From Annona cherimola (Eukaryota > Streptophyta > Magnoliopsida > Magnoliales > Annonaceae): a DNA stretch of 64,000 nucleotides. The notes beneath the pieces were generated by a model that saw only the letters and a list, made by a program, of their open reading frames with translations, was not told the DNA's origin and made no database searches. The position numbers were made by a program, and so were the translations under genes. The stretch covers positions 53,735,563-53,799,562 of the forward strand of contig CM059972.1 in NCBI GenBank assembly GCA_030490835.1, read 5' to 3'. This document shows, one piece after another, positions 43,972 to 57,624 of the stretch (the stretch's first letter is position 1; each line of letters starts with the position of its first letter).

Positions 43972-45349
43972 TTATACTGGGTTTGTAGAGGTTCCCTGTT
44001 TATTTACTGCTCCGGGTATCCTGAGTCGTGTGGGTCTTCCACGTCCTTGTGATGTTTGTGCCTTATTTGGGCAGTTCGGAGCAATGTGTCCTGTTTGATT
44101 ACAAATGTAACATTTAATGATCTTTACTTCACCTGTTCTACATTCCTTGGCTATATGGCCAGTTTGCTGACATTTATAGCACTGATTTGAGCCTTTCAAG
44201 CACTCGCCTGTATGACGTCTCTGGAATTTCCTACATAAGGGCGGGCTTTTCTTCTTTAAGGCTCCTTTCCCTCTTCTCATACTTCCCTTCCTAGCCTTTT
44301 TTCCCCATTTCAGTTTCCTTCATACCTGGATTGAACATTCTTGACCCTAGTCTCAATTCTTGGGTTCTTAATGCCTCATTCTCTAATGCTCTTTCCCTCT
44401 CGAGATTTGAAGCATAATCCTTGATTAGTAGAGGGGCAAGGCTTTCTCTGAGGTACGGTCTCAGTCCCTGTTGAAATCTTTGTGCCTTATTTTCTGGCAC
44501 ATTCGCAATCTAGGGCACATACCTGACTAGGGCATTGAACTTAGTGGTGTACTCTGTAACAGATATCCTCCCTTGATAAAGTCTTTCAAATTCTATTACC
44601 TTTTGACTTTGTAGTCCTACCTCCTTATTGAACTCCTCTACAAATGTCTGCCAAGTCACCTCTTCCGATTGTGGCATAGTGACCACCATTATTTCCCACC
44701 ATTCGTGTGCATCTTTAGCCAACAAATGTGTGGCACACAATACTTTTTGTCGATCATTACACGGAGATATTCTAAACAGTTTCTTGATCTCTGTTATCTA
44801 CTGTTCTGCCTGTAAAGGGTCAAGCTCTCCTGAAAACTTTGGGGGTCGCTGGGCTAGAAATGCATTGATTGCCCTTCTATTAGCCTCCATTAATTGATTT
44901 TCATCTCTTATTGGTGTTGGTGTGGGAGTCGGGCCAGCCGTCGGAACGGTTCCTTCTCTTTCAACACCACCCAACTGGGCTTGCTGGGTCCTGTCCCATA
45001 AGCCTTGGATAATATCTGTCGTTTGTGCTGCCTAATCACGAGTGGCTTGCTGCATTGCTTTCTTTACTGCTACAGCCACTCTCTCTTCTATGAGTCTAGC
45101 CTGTCTTGACTCAAGTTCTTCTTCTACATCCCTTTCTTGGCTTATATTATCTCGTCTTTGACGAGTTCTGGGATTTTCTCTATTCGGTTCTGGTTCGGAC
45201 CTTTTGGGTCTGCCACTAGTCTCACCGACCTCATGTTGGCTGGGGACTTCTTCAGTGACAATTTCTTTTCCTTTATTTGTTCTCGCTCCTGATCTTGTTT
45301 CCACCATGGTGCTTTTCTGAATATATAAAAGCACATACCTTTCATTCAT
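43972..45349 (-). pseudogene. gag: gag of the minus-strand chromovirus
   Basis: The likely start is the ATG of MVETRSGARTNKGKE at about 45305-45307; the open frame extends a little upstream to 45349. Gag core: HEWWEIMVVTMPQSEEVTWQ and RLYQGRISVTEYTTKFNALV, then KAQRFQQGLRPYLRESLAPL. Two zinc knuckles at about 44200-44075: CYKCQQTGHIAKEC and CYICNQTGHIAPNC. Breaks: stops near 45032, 44508 and 43971 and a shift near 44290. Same domain order as the gag at 11360-12492. Confidence 0.88.
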
Positions 45350-45601
45350 GGTAAGCGTTAGGTCTCATATACATATCATGTGATATTAACCATCATCATA
45401 AACATCCATACCCGTTCATTCATTTCATATATTTTAAACTCTTAATTATAGTTATATCAACGTAACTATTCACATCATTCATATATCATGCATCTCATCA
45501 TGATAATCACATATCAAATCATCATAAAACCATATATATAACTCATTATATTAATTCAATCATCATACTTAGAACTTTTCCACGCCTATTTACCTGTCCA
45601 T

Positions 45602-45613
45602 GCTCTGATACCA
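45602..45613 (-). promoter_or_regulatory. Primer binding site, initiator-Met tRNA (minus strand)
   Basis: The minus strand reads TGGTATCAGAGC, five bases from the 5' LTR end. 45350-45601 between it and gag is leader with no other feature seen. Confidence 0.92.
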
Positions 45614-45618
45614 AGCTT

Positions 45619-48600
45619 TGTGGCGCCCCCAACCCGAGCGTCACATACTGAGCCTTACTCCGGGATCATTATTGACAGGTAAATGTGAGCAGGATTGTTT
45701 CTCTGTCACACGATGGTATTTAATAGATATTTATCTATTTAACCATTATTCCTTAAGAGTTAATTTTATGCTATTTTTCATCAAGTGCCCATTTAACCCA
45801 TCTTTGCCCTGATATACACATTTTATACCATATATAATGGTAGAAATTCATAAAATGCTCATCACTTGTTCATAAAGCACAAGTCTTAACATAAATTGTG
45901 TGTGAACATCAAAGTAGTAATATCAAGTCAGTTTACATTCAATCACCATAAGTGACACATATAAGAAATAATAAAGTTTTACATTCTTCATTCCTCATTT
46001 TTTTTGCTCCTTTGTCACCTTCATTCTTTCACCTGTCTATGGGTTTGAAAAACAAAACGTGAGTTGAAAACTCAATAAGCAAGCTGTATATTTTTCAGAC
46101 AACTCATTTTGAAGGCAATATTTTTTATTTAAAACATCATAGAAAGCTATGTTATATCCTCTCGAGGGTATATCACAAAAACATGATCCTTATACCCGTC
46201 ATGGGTATATCATGACAATGCAATGCATCATGACGTCATAAGATGAAAGTTAGCTAGACGACCATCCGTCTTCATTTTCTCCCATCTCAGGGAGGGCACC
46301 GCCAGCCCTTGGCCTATTTAGCGACATGGTCACACCAAAGGGGGCCAATCGGTCTGCTTACACATTTAAGGTGGACCTCATGCTTTGTGGACATGAACCA
46401 TTCATCTTTGACATGCTAGCATGATTTTTCATTTATGAATTCATATGACAGTATTTTTCATAAACATTTAATAAAGCAGTTATGCAAATCAGGTAGCAAA
46501 TAAAAGAATCATTTTAACACATATTGAACCAAGGAATGGCCATCCTTAAATACCTTAGAAATAAATTCAAATATCATTTTCTAAACAAATCAAAGCAGTT
46601 AGAACATCATTTGCAACTATTGTAGAATAAATTAAGAAACAAAAATCATTTAAAAATTTGCTTGCTTACCTTGATCACGTTAGCTTTCCTGGTCGACCTT
46701 TTCTTTGCCTTTGCCTATACATGTAAGAATGACATAGCATTAATATAATTTTCATTTGCTTGCATTCAACTTAGTTTTCCAACCCATTTCATTAACATTC
46801 ACAACCCACTTGAATTCTAAGTCGGGTGTACATACACAGCATAACTTATGCATCATACCATTCATTACACCACATGTTCAATACCCATATTTAAGGTAAC
46901 ATTCATATACATATCATAACACATTCATTAATCACCATATGGAGGTTTATTACTCCCACTTATCATTTTTCACATATTTTTCATAATTCACACATTATGC
47001 TCATTCTTAAGCACTTAGTTGATGTCCTAAACCTCATGTATTAATCCCAAAAATTGAGATTATCCAAATAGCAACATAATTCATATATTTCATCATATTT
47101 TTGTGTAATATTGCATTTTAACAATCCACATAAGTCATTTATCATTTATTCATGTTTATCTCTCCATACATCTCCATTTCACAACACATAGATCATGTGT
47201 TTCTTAAAATTTTTCAAATCATCAACTTGCTTTCTAATTTAGCATGATTAAACTCCTTAATTAAAACTTCATTTAGAGTATTTTTATGGAATTTTAATCC
47301 ACTAATCGTAGGGTTCCAAAACAGCAACTTTGGGACCCCTTTTCCATGCTTTCAACGTCTCTTTTAACACTTAATTCTTAACAGATTTTTAATCTCTTAA
47401 TTACAGAAACTAATCATACTTTCTTAACCCAAATTTAGGGTATATTCAAAGTTCATAAATTGGTTTCTTACAAAACAGCAACTTCACATGCATGTAGGGT
47501 ACCCTTCTTACCCTTACTTTGGACGTCCCTATGTATGCCCCTAAAAATCAGATTTAGGGCAATCTTTCCCAAATCATTTTGAATGTCCAAAGTACCTTAT
47601 ATTTAGAGTATTTCACCCTCTTAATCATTCATAAATCATTTAGGCTAATTCATGTATCATACATATCATAAAAAGGGTAAAAAAAATCGGTTAAGTTGTA
47701 AACCCTAAGTTCCATCCTTTCTAGGGCTCATGTCTTATACCCAAATCAACATATATAATTCATTTAATCATGAATCATCATATAATCATGATAACAAATC
47801 AAAACGGCAACATCACATGTGAGTTTAAGAAAATTTCAGCTAGGTTTATCAACCCATATTTAACCCTAATCTCCATTTTCTTTCTCTTGAACCCTTGATT
47901 TTATTCTCGTCATTCAATCCTCATTCAATACCCTAATCAAGGGCATCATTAATCATCCTTTAAGGGTTCATTATGAATCATATTCATGACTCATAAATTG
48001 AGGTAGAGAACTAAGTTTAAATGATTCAAAATTCAAGATAAACTTACTTGAATTGAATCAAACTTGAACTTAACTTTCCTAACTTGAATTCCTTGCTTCC
48101 TTTCCCTTTTTCTTTCTCTTTTTCTCTCCTTTTTCTTGCCTTTTTCTTGCTGGAACAGGGACGTTCACAGCTGCTTGGTTTGGGGGTTTTGCTCCTTGAA
48201 ATTTTCTCTCTCGAACACTTCATATCATGTGGACGTCCCCCTTATATAAGCTGAATTTTTCCAGCTTTATGGCCCCACTTTCCACATCAATTAGAGGGTA
48301 ATTTAAAGCATATTTATCCCATTGATGACATGGCACATACAACTCCAAGTAAATTATGTATTTATCTTATGTGAAATTTCTCAAAATCATGGCTAAATTA
48401 GCCCCCCTAGTTGTCCACACATGTGACATCCCATGTGGCTGCCCATTTTGCCATTTTTCCACAAAAATGCAGCTTTAATTTATGAAAATTTAATTATCCT
48501 AACTAGTAGCTCACTTAGAGGTCCATTTAGCATTATTAAAAAATCACAAAAAAATCAGCGATTGCCCTTGAACGTCCACCTCTCTTGTAACCTCCCTTGT

Positions 48601-49577
48601 TGTCCACATTTCATCATGTCCACATGGCCTTGATTTTGACATCTTTGGCCACAATTTTTCACTCAATTTAATTGCTCATTTACTTACCTTGATTCCTTAG
48701 CTATCTTAGGTGTGGATTTTATATAAAAAATCATAAAAATCCACTTTTTAGAGCTCTTGGACGTCCATGGTGTGCCACCTCTGTGTGCCTCCCTTGAGCT
48801 AGCCATTTAGCCATTAAATCATCTCATTAATTACTTAATATTTTCATGAATTTTGTTATTTTAGGAAATTCATAAAATACCCTAAAATTTACCTCCTTTT
48901 GACACCTCATTTTTGCCATTAATTATATAATTAATTTCTTTAACTTTAACATAAATGCAAGCTACTTTAAGGTGCAAAAAGTCAAAGGTGCACACCTTTT
49001 TTTGTTTAGGCATAATCCCACAATACTTAGCTTAATCCAATCCTTTCATAGCTTTGATCTCATAATTCTAACCGATCATTTCAAATTTTGTCTCAATCTG
49101 ACTTTTCTATCTCAAGTTATGATCATTTGAAATCGTCTTTGGATTTTAGATGAAAATGATCGATTATCATCCTAATCCTATCAAAATTTTCATAATCCAA
49201 CCTTTTCATAAGATTGGGCACAAAATTTTGTGCTTACCCTTCAAATTTCATCTCAATCTGCCTTACTAGTGTCAAGTTATGAATTTTCTAGCATTTTCCA
49301 ACTTAACTCTATAATTAGCCTTCTAATTTCCATTAATCACATTATAGAAATTAAATTAATTATTCATTACACATTAATACTTTTCAATCACTTTAATCAT
49401 ATTGACCCATATCAACTTATAATGATTGATTTAATCATCATTCACATCCACTAACCTAATTATAATAGATCATCAAAATTTGCAAAGAAATCATTCATAA
49501 TTCAATCAAATCATATATGAATCATATTTATGTGTCAAATGCATATACATGAATCCTTTTTAGGTCAGGGTTTCACA
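45619..49577 (-). repeat. 5' LTR of the minus-strand chromovirus
   Basis: In plus coordinates TGTGGCGCCCCC to GGGTTTCACA, 3959 bases, matching 31746-35749. Minus-strand TATA at about 48242-48249, conserved LTR box at about 46250-46375, U5 end at 45619-45720. No gene inside. Confidence 0.95.
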
Positions 49578-49582
49578 CAAGT
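49578..49582. repeat. Target site duplication CAAGT, right copy
   Basis: Exact repeat of 31741-31745, directly after the 5' LTR. Confidence 0.92.
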
Positions 49583-49973
49583 CGACTCCATTCGGCCTAA
49601 GTCGACTTCACCGAAGTTAACTTTGAACCCGATTTAGAGTTCAAAGTCGACCTCGCCCGCGGGTGTCCTTTCGAGTGCCTTCTTAAGGCGCCAAACCTTC
49701 TAAATTTCTTATTTCCCATTCTCTCCTCTCTTCCGAGCACAAGAACTACTAAATCCCACATTCGAAATCTATCAATTTGAGGAGATTCACTCAACCAGCT
49801 TGCAAACCCCTTGAATTTCAATTCTATTGTCTCCCATGGCTCCCAAATCCATTTCTAAGACTTCCAAACTCCCCATTTCATGCCCATATCACACAAATAC
49901 CTGAGAGGACATTCCTAGAAGGCAACGTACTCCATCAAAGTGAGCTAGGGATGAGGCAACCACCTCTACTAGT
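49583..49973 (+). pseudogene. env-like region of the SIRE-type element, first piece
   Basis: After AAGTCGACT-type motifs (49583-49660) an ATG at about 49836 opens MAPKSISKTSKLPISCPYHT, with stops soon after. Sireviruses carry an extra ORF of unsettled function, called env-like, between pol and the 3' LTR. The placement fits, but the protein match is from position and style only. The frame at the end (TTSTS) continues after the Athila solo LTR as FCLEKLIHLYLF. Confidence 0.5.
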
Positions 49974-51548
49974 TGACAGGTGTTATCATGGCCCATTTCA
50001 GACTATTTTTGCGTGTTAGTCCAAGAGATTAGGTTTAGTTTGCATCCATTTAGCTAATTTTTCACTCGCTTTGCATTTTAGGAGCATTATGTAGTTTTTA
50101 TACATTTTTAGTATAAATTAGGCATTTTTTAGTTCATTTATTTAGTTTCATTCATTTTTATAGGAATGATAGAAATTCGCAGGCATGCGGGCGAGTCGAA
50201 GGCAGAACGGAGCAAAGTGAAGAAGCAAGTAGGCTGGGGCTCAGGCGCCACCCTACATGCCTTAGCCAAAAGATCCAACACCTCACACTACAAGAAGCTC
50301 CCAGTGAGTTGGCGCCCAGGCGTCGGCGTGGGGCACCTAGGCGCTCCTTCATTAGTATACAGGCATTCCGGAGAGCTTCCAGACCACATGGACTCCAGGG
50401 AGTTGGTGCCCAGGTGCAAGCTAGGGGCGCCTAGGCTCCATGGCACAAGTATGCAGGGCATCCCGAAGGATTTTTAAGTTACACAGCACATAGGGAGTTG
50501 GCGCCTAGGCGCCACAGCAAATCCGCACGCGTGGGTTTCTGCACTTGTGCTGCGCAGGCTGTTAGTTTAAATAGAAACCTAGGGAGTCGTGCGGGAGAAG
50601 GAAGAGAGCTTACGGAACAGACATCCAGAGAAGGAAAAGAACTCATTTCAAGCGCAGATTGAAAAGAAGATCCGATCCTGTTGGTGGAAACTGCAGAGAT
50701 CCAGTTTTCTCTTCCTCTTTCTATTTTTCTTTTCTCTGTTTTCATGGATACTTTTAATATGGATGTATTGGATCTTTACGCCATGTCTTTGAGCTAAACT
50801 TCCATTAGATGGATAGTTAGGATGAATTGAACCCTAAACTATATTGTCTTGGTTATTCAAGTTTCAGGAATGAATATTTGACTTCTATATGATTGTGCGT
50901 TGTAAATTTACCCTTGCATATGTTGTTTAATGCTTTTTACAAGATTAGCTACCTTGTAAGATGATTTACTTGCATGATTAATCCTTAGAAAAGGAAAATC
51001 TCTGCTAGATCCATGTGTAGGGCGTAGGTTTCCTCTTTGTTAAGGGGAGTTGTTTAATGGATAAGAATATATCATTAAACCCTATGTAGTCATGAACAAG
51101 TTATGAATTCATCAATTCTACTTTATTTAATGGCATGGAAACATAGCAATTGAATAGGGTGTAATTAGCATTATACGTGTTGGAAGATATATATAAAAAT
51201 ATTGAACTTGGACTAGTAAATCTCTGCACAATCTAATGAAAAGGAACCAATGTGATACAGTTTAAATTCAAAGAATCCGAACTATCCTTCTGTCATCCCT
51301 AATCGATAACTCCTTTCTAGTATTCCAATTGTTACGTGAAATTTTTTCTATTTCCTTATTGCATTTAATAGCTTAGTTTTAAGTTTGAAATCCTAATTTT
51401 TTACTCACCAAAAGCAACTAAACTGATTAATAATTCTAGTTAGATCATATCCTCATGGAACGATACTCTATTCACTCTTTATTACTTAATCGGCACGTAT
51501 ACTTGCATTAAAATGAGCATTTTAATTAGACAAATACGCAGCTCGTCA
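49974..51548 (+). mobile_element. Athila-type solo LTR
   Basis: Matches the LTR 22669-24200 along its length, beginning near TGACAGGTGTTATCATGG and ending CAGCTCGTCA. No interior lies beside it. The flanking pentamers CTAGT and ATAGA agree at only three of five bases, so the target duplication is decayed or the start is misplaced by a few bases. It carries the palindrome GGCGCCTAGGCGCC at 50500-50513. Predicted ORFs inside are chance. Confidence 0.82.
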
Positions 51549-52032
51549 ATAGATTCTGTTTAGAGAAGCTAATCCATCTGTATCTATTCTTAGTTAAGGA
51601 ACTAAAAACTCTAGTGAGGAGTAAGAAGCAATAGGGTGAAGAAAGGGCATTCCCACACTTGGAGCCCAAGTTTTAAAAATACCTACTAAATATTTTAAAA
51701 CCAAGAGACACCACAGCAAGTTTTATAAGTATTTCTATGAAAGGAAGTCATTCCCGCTAAAAATCATCGACTTTGAGTTTTTTGAGAGTATGAGTTTAGA
51801 ATAGAGGAATTCTTAGATTCTAAGGTTGGATCAACCTCCTCAAGGAAGATGGAAGAATTTACACATATTTGACCAAATGATTCTACTATCTATGGGATAT
51901 ATTGAAAACTTTTGTTAAAGAAAAAGAGATTATTTTGGCTTAAGGAGCATGTGTCTTCCGTGATCTTGAAAGATTCAGCATAGGCAGCATTCTAGGAGTA
52001 CCACAAGATGAGGAGCAACTTCAAGAAGAATT
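51549..52032 (+). pseudogene. env-like region of the SIRE-type element, second piece
   Basis: Broken frames including CLEKLIHLYLFLVKELKTLV and, near the end, RDLERFSIGSILGVPQDEEQ. The last frame (LQEEF) continues at 57630 past the inserted solo LTR as ILD, stop, MYNSLTQLNKY. No domain I can name. Confidence 0.55.
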
Positions 52033-52492
52033 TGTTGTGAAACAAATAGTAAATCAAGCACAATCCATATTTTGATGCTTAACAACCGAAATTTGAGAAA
52101 GCTAAGATACTAACAAGTATATTACGTTTTTACAAGACAAAATTTCAAAAACAAATCATGGTAGATTAATTAACAGAGTCAAGTCGACTCAAACATTGAC
52201 TTAGGTCAAGTCGATACCAAGTCGGCTCCAGTATTGACCTCAACCAATTTTTTAGACAGCGTTGAAATTGTGGACGTGTGAGTAGACGAAGTCACATACG
52301 AAGTTAACTTCGCATGTGACTTGGGTGAAGTGATAACCCAAGTTGACTTTGCAAGCAACTTGGACAGACCTCTGAACTTTGATATTGGATATGAAGAAAT
52401 CAAGTCGCATCCTAAGTTGACTCCAATATGTAACTTGGGTGAAGTCCCAGATGAAGTCGACTCAGTCATGCGACTTGGGTTAAATAGCAACT

Positions 52493-52497
52493 CGGGT
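52493..52497. repeat. Target site duplication CGGGT, left copy (right copy 56465-56469)
   Basis: Exact 5-base match on both sides of the solo LTR 52498-56464. Confidence 0.92.
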
Positions 52498-55400
52498 TGT
52501 GGCGCCCCAGACCGAGCGTCACATCCTGAGTCTTACCTCGGGATTATATTGATTGGTAAACGTGATCAGGATTGTTGCCCTGTCACATGGCGGGTTTTAA
52601 CGGTGTTTATCTGATTTAATATTTCCTCATAAAAATTTAATTTCTCATGTTCGCATCTCAAGCATATCTAAATCATTTCCAACTCATGCATAACTAAGCC
52701 ATTTCGATCCATTCAACATATATACACAGCATGATGTTCAAGTAACATTTCAGCATTTGCCTAAATTAGATGTCGCTGCATGAATAAATCATAGTCATCA
52801 ATATAAAACATTCAAATAATTTACATCTATTCAACATGAATTTTCTTCATAATATAAAAATTCTAAAGCTTTTCCATTGCATCCTCAAGCTGGAACTTCC
52901 TCCTTCGCCATCTCTTGTCCTTCACCTGTCTTTTAGGTTTGGAAAATAAAATCGTGAGCCGAAACTCAATAAGCAAGCTGTTTGCATTTTACAGGCAAAT
53001 CATTTCAGGCAACATTTTACATTTGAAATCATATTGGAAAGCAACTTATACCTTGTCTGAAGGTATATCTTGAAAACATGAAATCTTGTACCCATCACGA
53101 GTATCATATGCATAATGCCATATAAAAAAATGAACATAATCATCATAATTCCCTTAGGATGGAAGCTAGCCAAGCGACCATCCGTCCACGTTATCTCCCA
53201 TTTCAGAGAGGGCACCGCCAGCCTTGGGCCTGTTTTAAGCAACTTGGCCACACCAAGGGGGGACAATCGGTCCGCTTATACCCTTCAAGTGGACCTAGTA
53301 CCCTGTGCACATGAACTTTTTCATAAATCCATCTTTAGCATGCTAGCATAATTTTTCAATCAGAAACATAGAATCAAATCATTTTTCCGTAGCATTTATC
53401 AAAGAAAAATTTCATAATAGTGCATTTGAAGTAAAACATCATTTCAACACCATTTTGCTAAGGAATGGTCATCCTTAAACATATTAGAAATAATTTCCAC
53501 AATTTCATCAAACAAGTTAAAGCAAAAATTGCATTTATGTAAACAATTTAGAAAACAAAATTTATTTAGAAAATTTGCTTGCTTACCTGTGTCTCTTAGC
53601 TTTCCGACTCCGCTTTTTATTTGCCTTTGCCTACATGAGAATAATATATTTTTTTCATGTATTTCTTTTTCTCATATTTCATTCAGTTTTCCAACCCATT
53701 CCATTCACATATATCATTTATTTGACTTCACAAGTCATTATGCACATATATAGCACATTTTTACACATTTCAACAGCTAACACATAACATATATAACCCC
53801 ATACATAGGGTATCCCTTTATCTACATAAAAATTCATTCAATAATTATCATTTATAGGTTCATTAACCTCAATTTATCCTTTTATCAATCTTTTTCAAAA
53901 TACAAGCATTGATGCTCCACTTATGCACACATCATCACTTCATGCTTCATAAATAAATTCCAAAATATGAAATAAATCATTATACACTCTAAACAGATGT
54001 ATATTCATGAAATATATCATATTTTTATGTATTTTTTCACAAAATTACTTTTTACAAGTCATTCATCACTTATACACATTTATCCATTCACATATGCCCA
54101 TTTGGCAACACATACATAATGTATTTCATAAATTTGCTAACTCAGAAATTTAATCCATATTTTAGCATGTTAATTACCCTTAATTATCACTGCATTTAGG
54201 GTATTTTATGGGATTTAAATTCACTCACAATAGGTTTCCATAACAGCAACTTTGGAACCCGTTTTTCACCCATATAACGTGTCTTTTGACACATAACCCT
54301 AAGAGTTTAATAAATCCAAATTTTCAGCAAATATTTCCATTTTTCCTAATCCAAATTTAGGGAATTAATACATGTTTAACATTCATAAATAAATTTTTCT
54401 CAAAACAGCAAGTTGCTTAACCATTTCGGTCCCATTTCCACTCCATTTAGTCATCGTTTCATAAATCCATAAAAAATCAGATTTGAGTTTATTTTCCCAA
54501 ATCCTTTTGAGAATCACTAATACCTTAACCCTAGGGTATTTTACCCTACATATCATTCACAAATCATGCAAAACTATCTCCATAGCATTTTTAACCTAAA
54601 AATAAAGATTTCGGGACATAAACATCGCTTTACCTTCCATAGTTGTTAAAATTCATTCCTTAAGCTCAAATCAACATATGTTATTAATTAAAACATGTTT
54701 AATAACCTAAACATATTATCCATATCAAACAGCAACTTGTCATGGAGATTTAGGGTTTATCAACTTGAGTTTTCAACTCATTTATCCTTCAAATTATCAC
54801 TTTCATCATCTAAAATATAGAAATTCATGCATGTAAACTAATACCCATTCAATATTCATTCAAAAGCATGTTAAATCATCATTTTAAAGATTATTTAAGC
54901 ATCCCTTTCATATTCCCATTTTGAAGTTTTAAAAACTCAAAATAACCAACTCAAACAACACGTATACTTACTTGGTTTAGTGCTAACTCAAACCCTAACA
55001 CTTAGAGATGATTTTCTCCACAAATTTTCTTCCTTTTTTCTTTCTTTTCTTCCTTCTCTTGCTGGCCAAAAGGGACGTGAGTTGCTGCTACTGCTTGGAG
55101 TGAAAATTTCAGCACCATGGACGTGCATGGATTTATAAGCTGGATTTTTTTCCAGCTGTGGGCCCCACTTCTTGGTGCATTTTTCACACATTAAATAATC
55201 ACTTATCCCCCTTCATTTTTTTGCAAGTTCCTAGCCAAGTAAAATGGGTTTTTTCCAATTTTCAAAAATCCAAAAATTACTTTAATCCATGGTCGTCTGA
55301 ACTATTCAGCTAGCACGTCCTTTACTGTCCATTTTTTCCAGAAATTTTTTAAATTTTTTAATAATTCCCATTTAAGGGTAAAAAATACACTTAATTTTCC

Positions 55401-56464
55401 TTTAATTCATGTATTAATTTGGTGTTAAAAAAATTAACAAAATGGCAGCAATAAGCATATTCATTGCACGTCACTTGCCCCATATGTTGTCCACGCTTTC
55501 ACTCTCCAATTCAGCTGCATTCTAATATTTTTATTGCTGGAAATTTGCATGATAGAATGCATATCTTGGTGTCCCTACATGTCAGAAACATAAGTACATA
55601 TTTTAAAAATAAAAAAATCAAAATAGGCAGCAATATGACCCCTTGGACGTCCCCATTGTGCCACATTGTATATGCTCTCTTTTGAGCATTTTGTAGCTCC
55701 ATCATGATAAACATTTAATGGCTGGATAATTCTTGTATTTTTGCATTTCATATAAATACATAAAATACCCTAGAAATGGGCTCAATTTGACACCTCAACT
55801 CCCATTTAAACCATGCAATTATGCATTGTACTCTAGCATTAATTGTTGGATACTTTTGAGGTGCATTAGTCAACCATGCTCACCTTTTTCATGCAGGTAT
55901 ATTTTATACTTAATCTAAGTTATCCAAAATAAACATCTCATAATTTCATTTAACCGTTTCAAATTTTATTTCAATCCGATTTACCTAGCTCCCGTTATAG
56001 CCGTTTAAAGTTAACAGTTGAAATTGAAATATGAGCAATAAATTATTATACTCATTTCATCAAGAATTTTCATAACCCAATAATTCCATAATACCAAGCC
56101 CAACATCATTAATTTTCATTTCAAATTTCACTTGAATCCGCTTTACAGGCGTTGAATTATGAATTTTCTAGTGTTTTTCCACTTAACTTTACACTTATCA
56201 CACCAATGCTCATTATTCATTTTAAATGAATTAAAATGATTTTTCATGATGTATTTACACATTTAAATCAACAATAATTTACTCCAATCACATTGTCTCA
56301 TATTAGCTCAAACTGATTAATCACACCATTATTGCTAATCCTTAACCCTAATTACAATAATTAGCAAAATCACATAAATCATTCATTATTCAATAATTCA
56401 CATATAAATATCATATACATGATTAATGCATACATATGGGTTCTACATTGGTTAGGGTTTCACA
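52498..56464 (-). mobile_element. Chromoviral solo LTR, minus strand
   Basis: In plus coordinates TGTGGCGCCCCAGACC to GGGTTTCACA, 3967 bases, with exact duplication CGGGT. Related to, but clearly diverged from, the LTRs at 31746 and 45619. It has the conserved box at about 53155-53290, the U5 end at 52498-52595, and a minus-strand TATA-like TTATAAATCC at about 55130-55139. No genes; ORFs are chance. Confidence 0.92.
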
Positions 56465-57624
56465 CGGGTCAACCCCAACATTAGACTTGAGCTCTAGAGG
56501 ATTCAAAACAAGCAACTTCAAGCTAAAAGGTCAACCCGAACAGTTTAAGCAACTCACACCTTGAAAAAGTAAAGAAGAATGTTATGCATTAACAGAGGAA
56601 GACATCAAGTACCTTCCAAAGTTTGACTAATGATGAGACAAATGAAAAATAACTTAAAGAAACAAAGCACAAGTGTCAAGGCAATCGATTCATGAAGATT
56701 CAAAGTTCTAAAAAGCATTTCGAGTTGTGAAGTTGCGATATAAGTCGACTTCACTTGTGACTTGGGTCAAGTCTCAGACCAAGTCGACTCTAAAATGGAA
56801 CTTAAGGCTAGAAGCAAGGAGAAAACCCCTGAGAAGAAGATGCTAAAGACCAAAGTCACAACCCAAGTCAACTTTAGTTTGCGACTTGGGTGAAGTTGCA
56901 CTCGAAGTCGGCTCCATGTGTGACTTACTTCATAACAGTTGGAAAAATTCGAATGTTGGCGCATTAAATGGGTGTTACCCACCTTGTAATGTTCGAATTT
57001 ATTCTTTCTCTATTTAAGATTCGTAAAATGGAGTGAATAGGCTTATCTAAAGCATTGATTAAACTTTCACCATCCAACTTAATAGCAACCAAGCAATTAT
57101 TTAAGTGTTCTACAAGAAGAACTGTGTTATTCAACCTGCAAGTGCTGAATCTTACCATCAACCTCAAACTCTACAAATTCTTCTCCATGGTAAAACTTTC
57201 TCTATACAATCTATAAAGTGTATAATCTTCTTTTAATTCATTCTCTTATGATTCTACTTGGCTTGGTGTTAAAGACTAAGGCTAAGTACAGACAAGCAGT
57301 GTATGGTCAGAGTGTGACTCACTGCCTACTTATGCTACTTGTAAAGGCCCCCTAAAAAAGAGCAACAACTCTAATTGTGCTCTCGTTGATATAGTGGAAC
57401 CCAAGATACAAGGGTATGTTCTTGAAAGAGTAGAGTAGGGAAAGTTGTCCCGAACCACTATAATTTCTTATGTCTGCCATTGTAATTTTTCTTGCCCTTT
57501 CATTCTCCATATTTTCATTCAAGGGGACTTAATCTACAAGGGGTCAAGTGCGAGATATCAAAAGAAGTTTTAAAGAGAACCCAATTCACCCCTTTTAGGT
57601 TTTGCCACAAACTCAGAACCAAAA

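Larger units (their letters stand above)
31746..49577 (-). mobile_element. Complete minus-strand chromovirus (Tekay/Del type)
   Basis: Two LTRs of about 4 kb (31746-35749 and 45619-49577) flank gag-pol on the minus strand, all within the exact duplication CAAGT. The initiator-Met primer site is at 45602-45613 beside the right LTR, and a purine tract lies beside the left LTR, so the right LTR is the 5' LTR. A chromoviral solo LTR (35948-40693) interrupts the chromodomain region. Pol is broken but less so than in the element at 1-18389, and the integrase catalytic triad is still readable. Confidence 0.95.
52033..57624 (+). mobile_element. SIRE-type copia solo LTR holding a nested chromoviral solo LTR
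   Basis: Starts TGTTGTGAAACAAATAG and ends near AGAACCAAAA, similar to 38838-40591 and 59028-60692. About 1.6 kb remain once the nested 52498-56464 and one CGGGT are taken out. Flanking pentamers GAATT (52028-52032) and TAATT (57625-57629) differ at one base. Removing it restores a reading frame in the host's env-like region, which supports the solo LTR reading. It contains AAGTCG-type repeats at 52180-52492 and 56735-56930. Confidence 0.8.
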
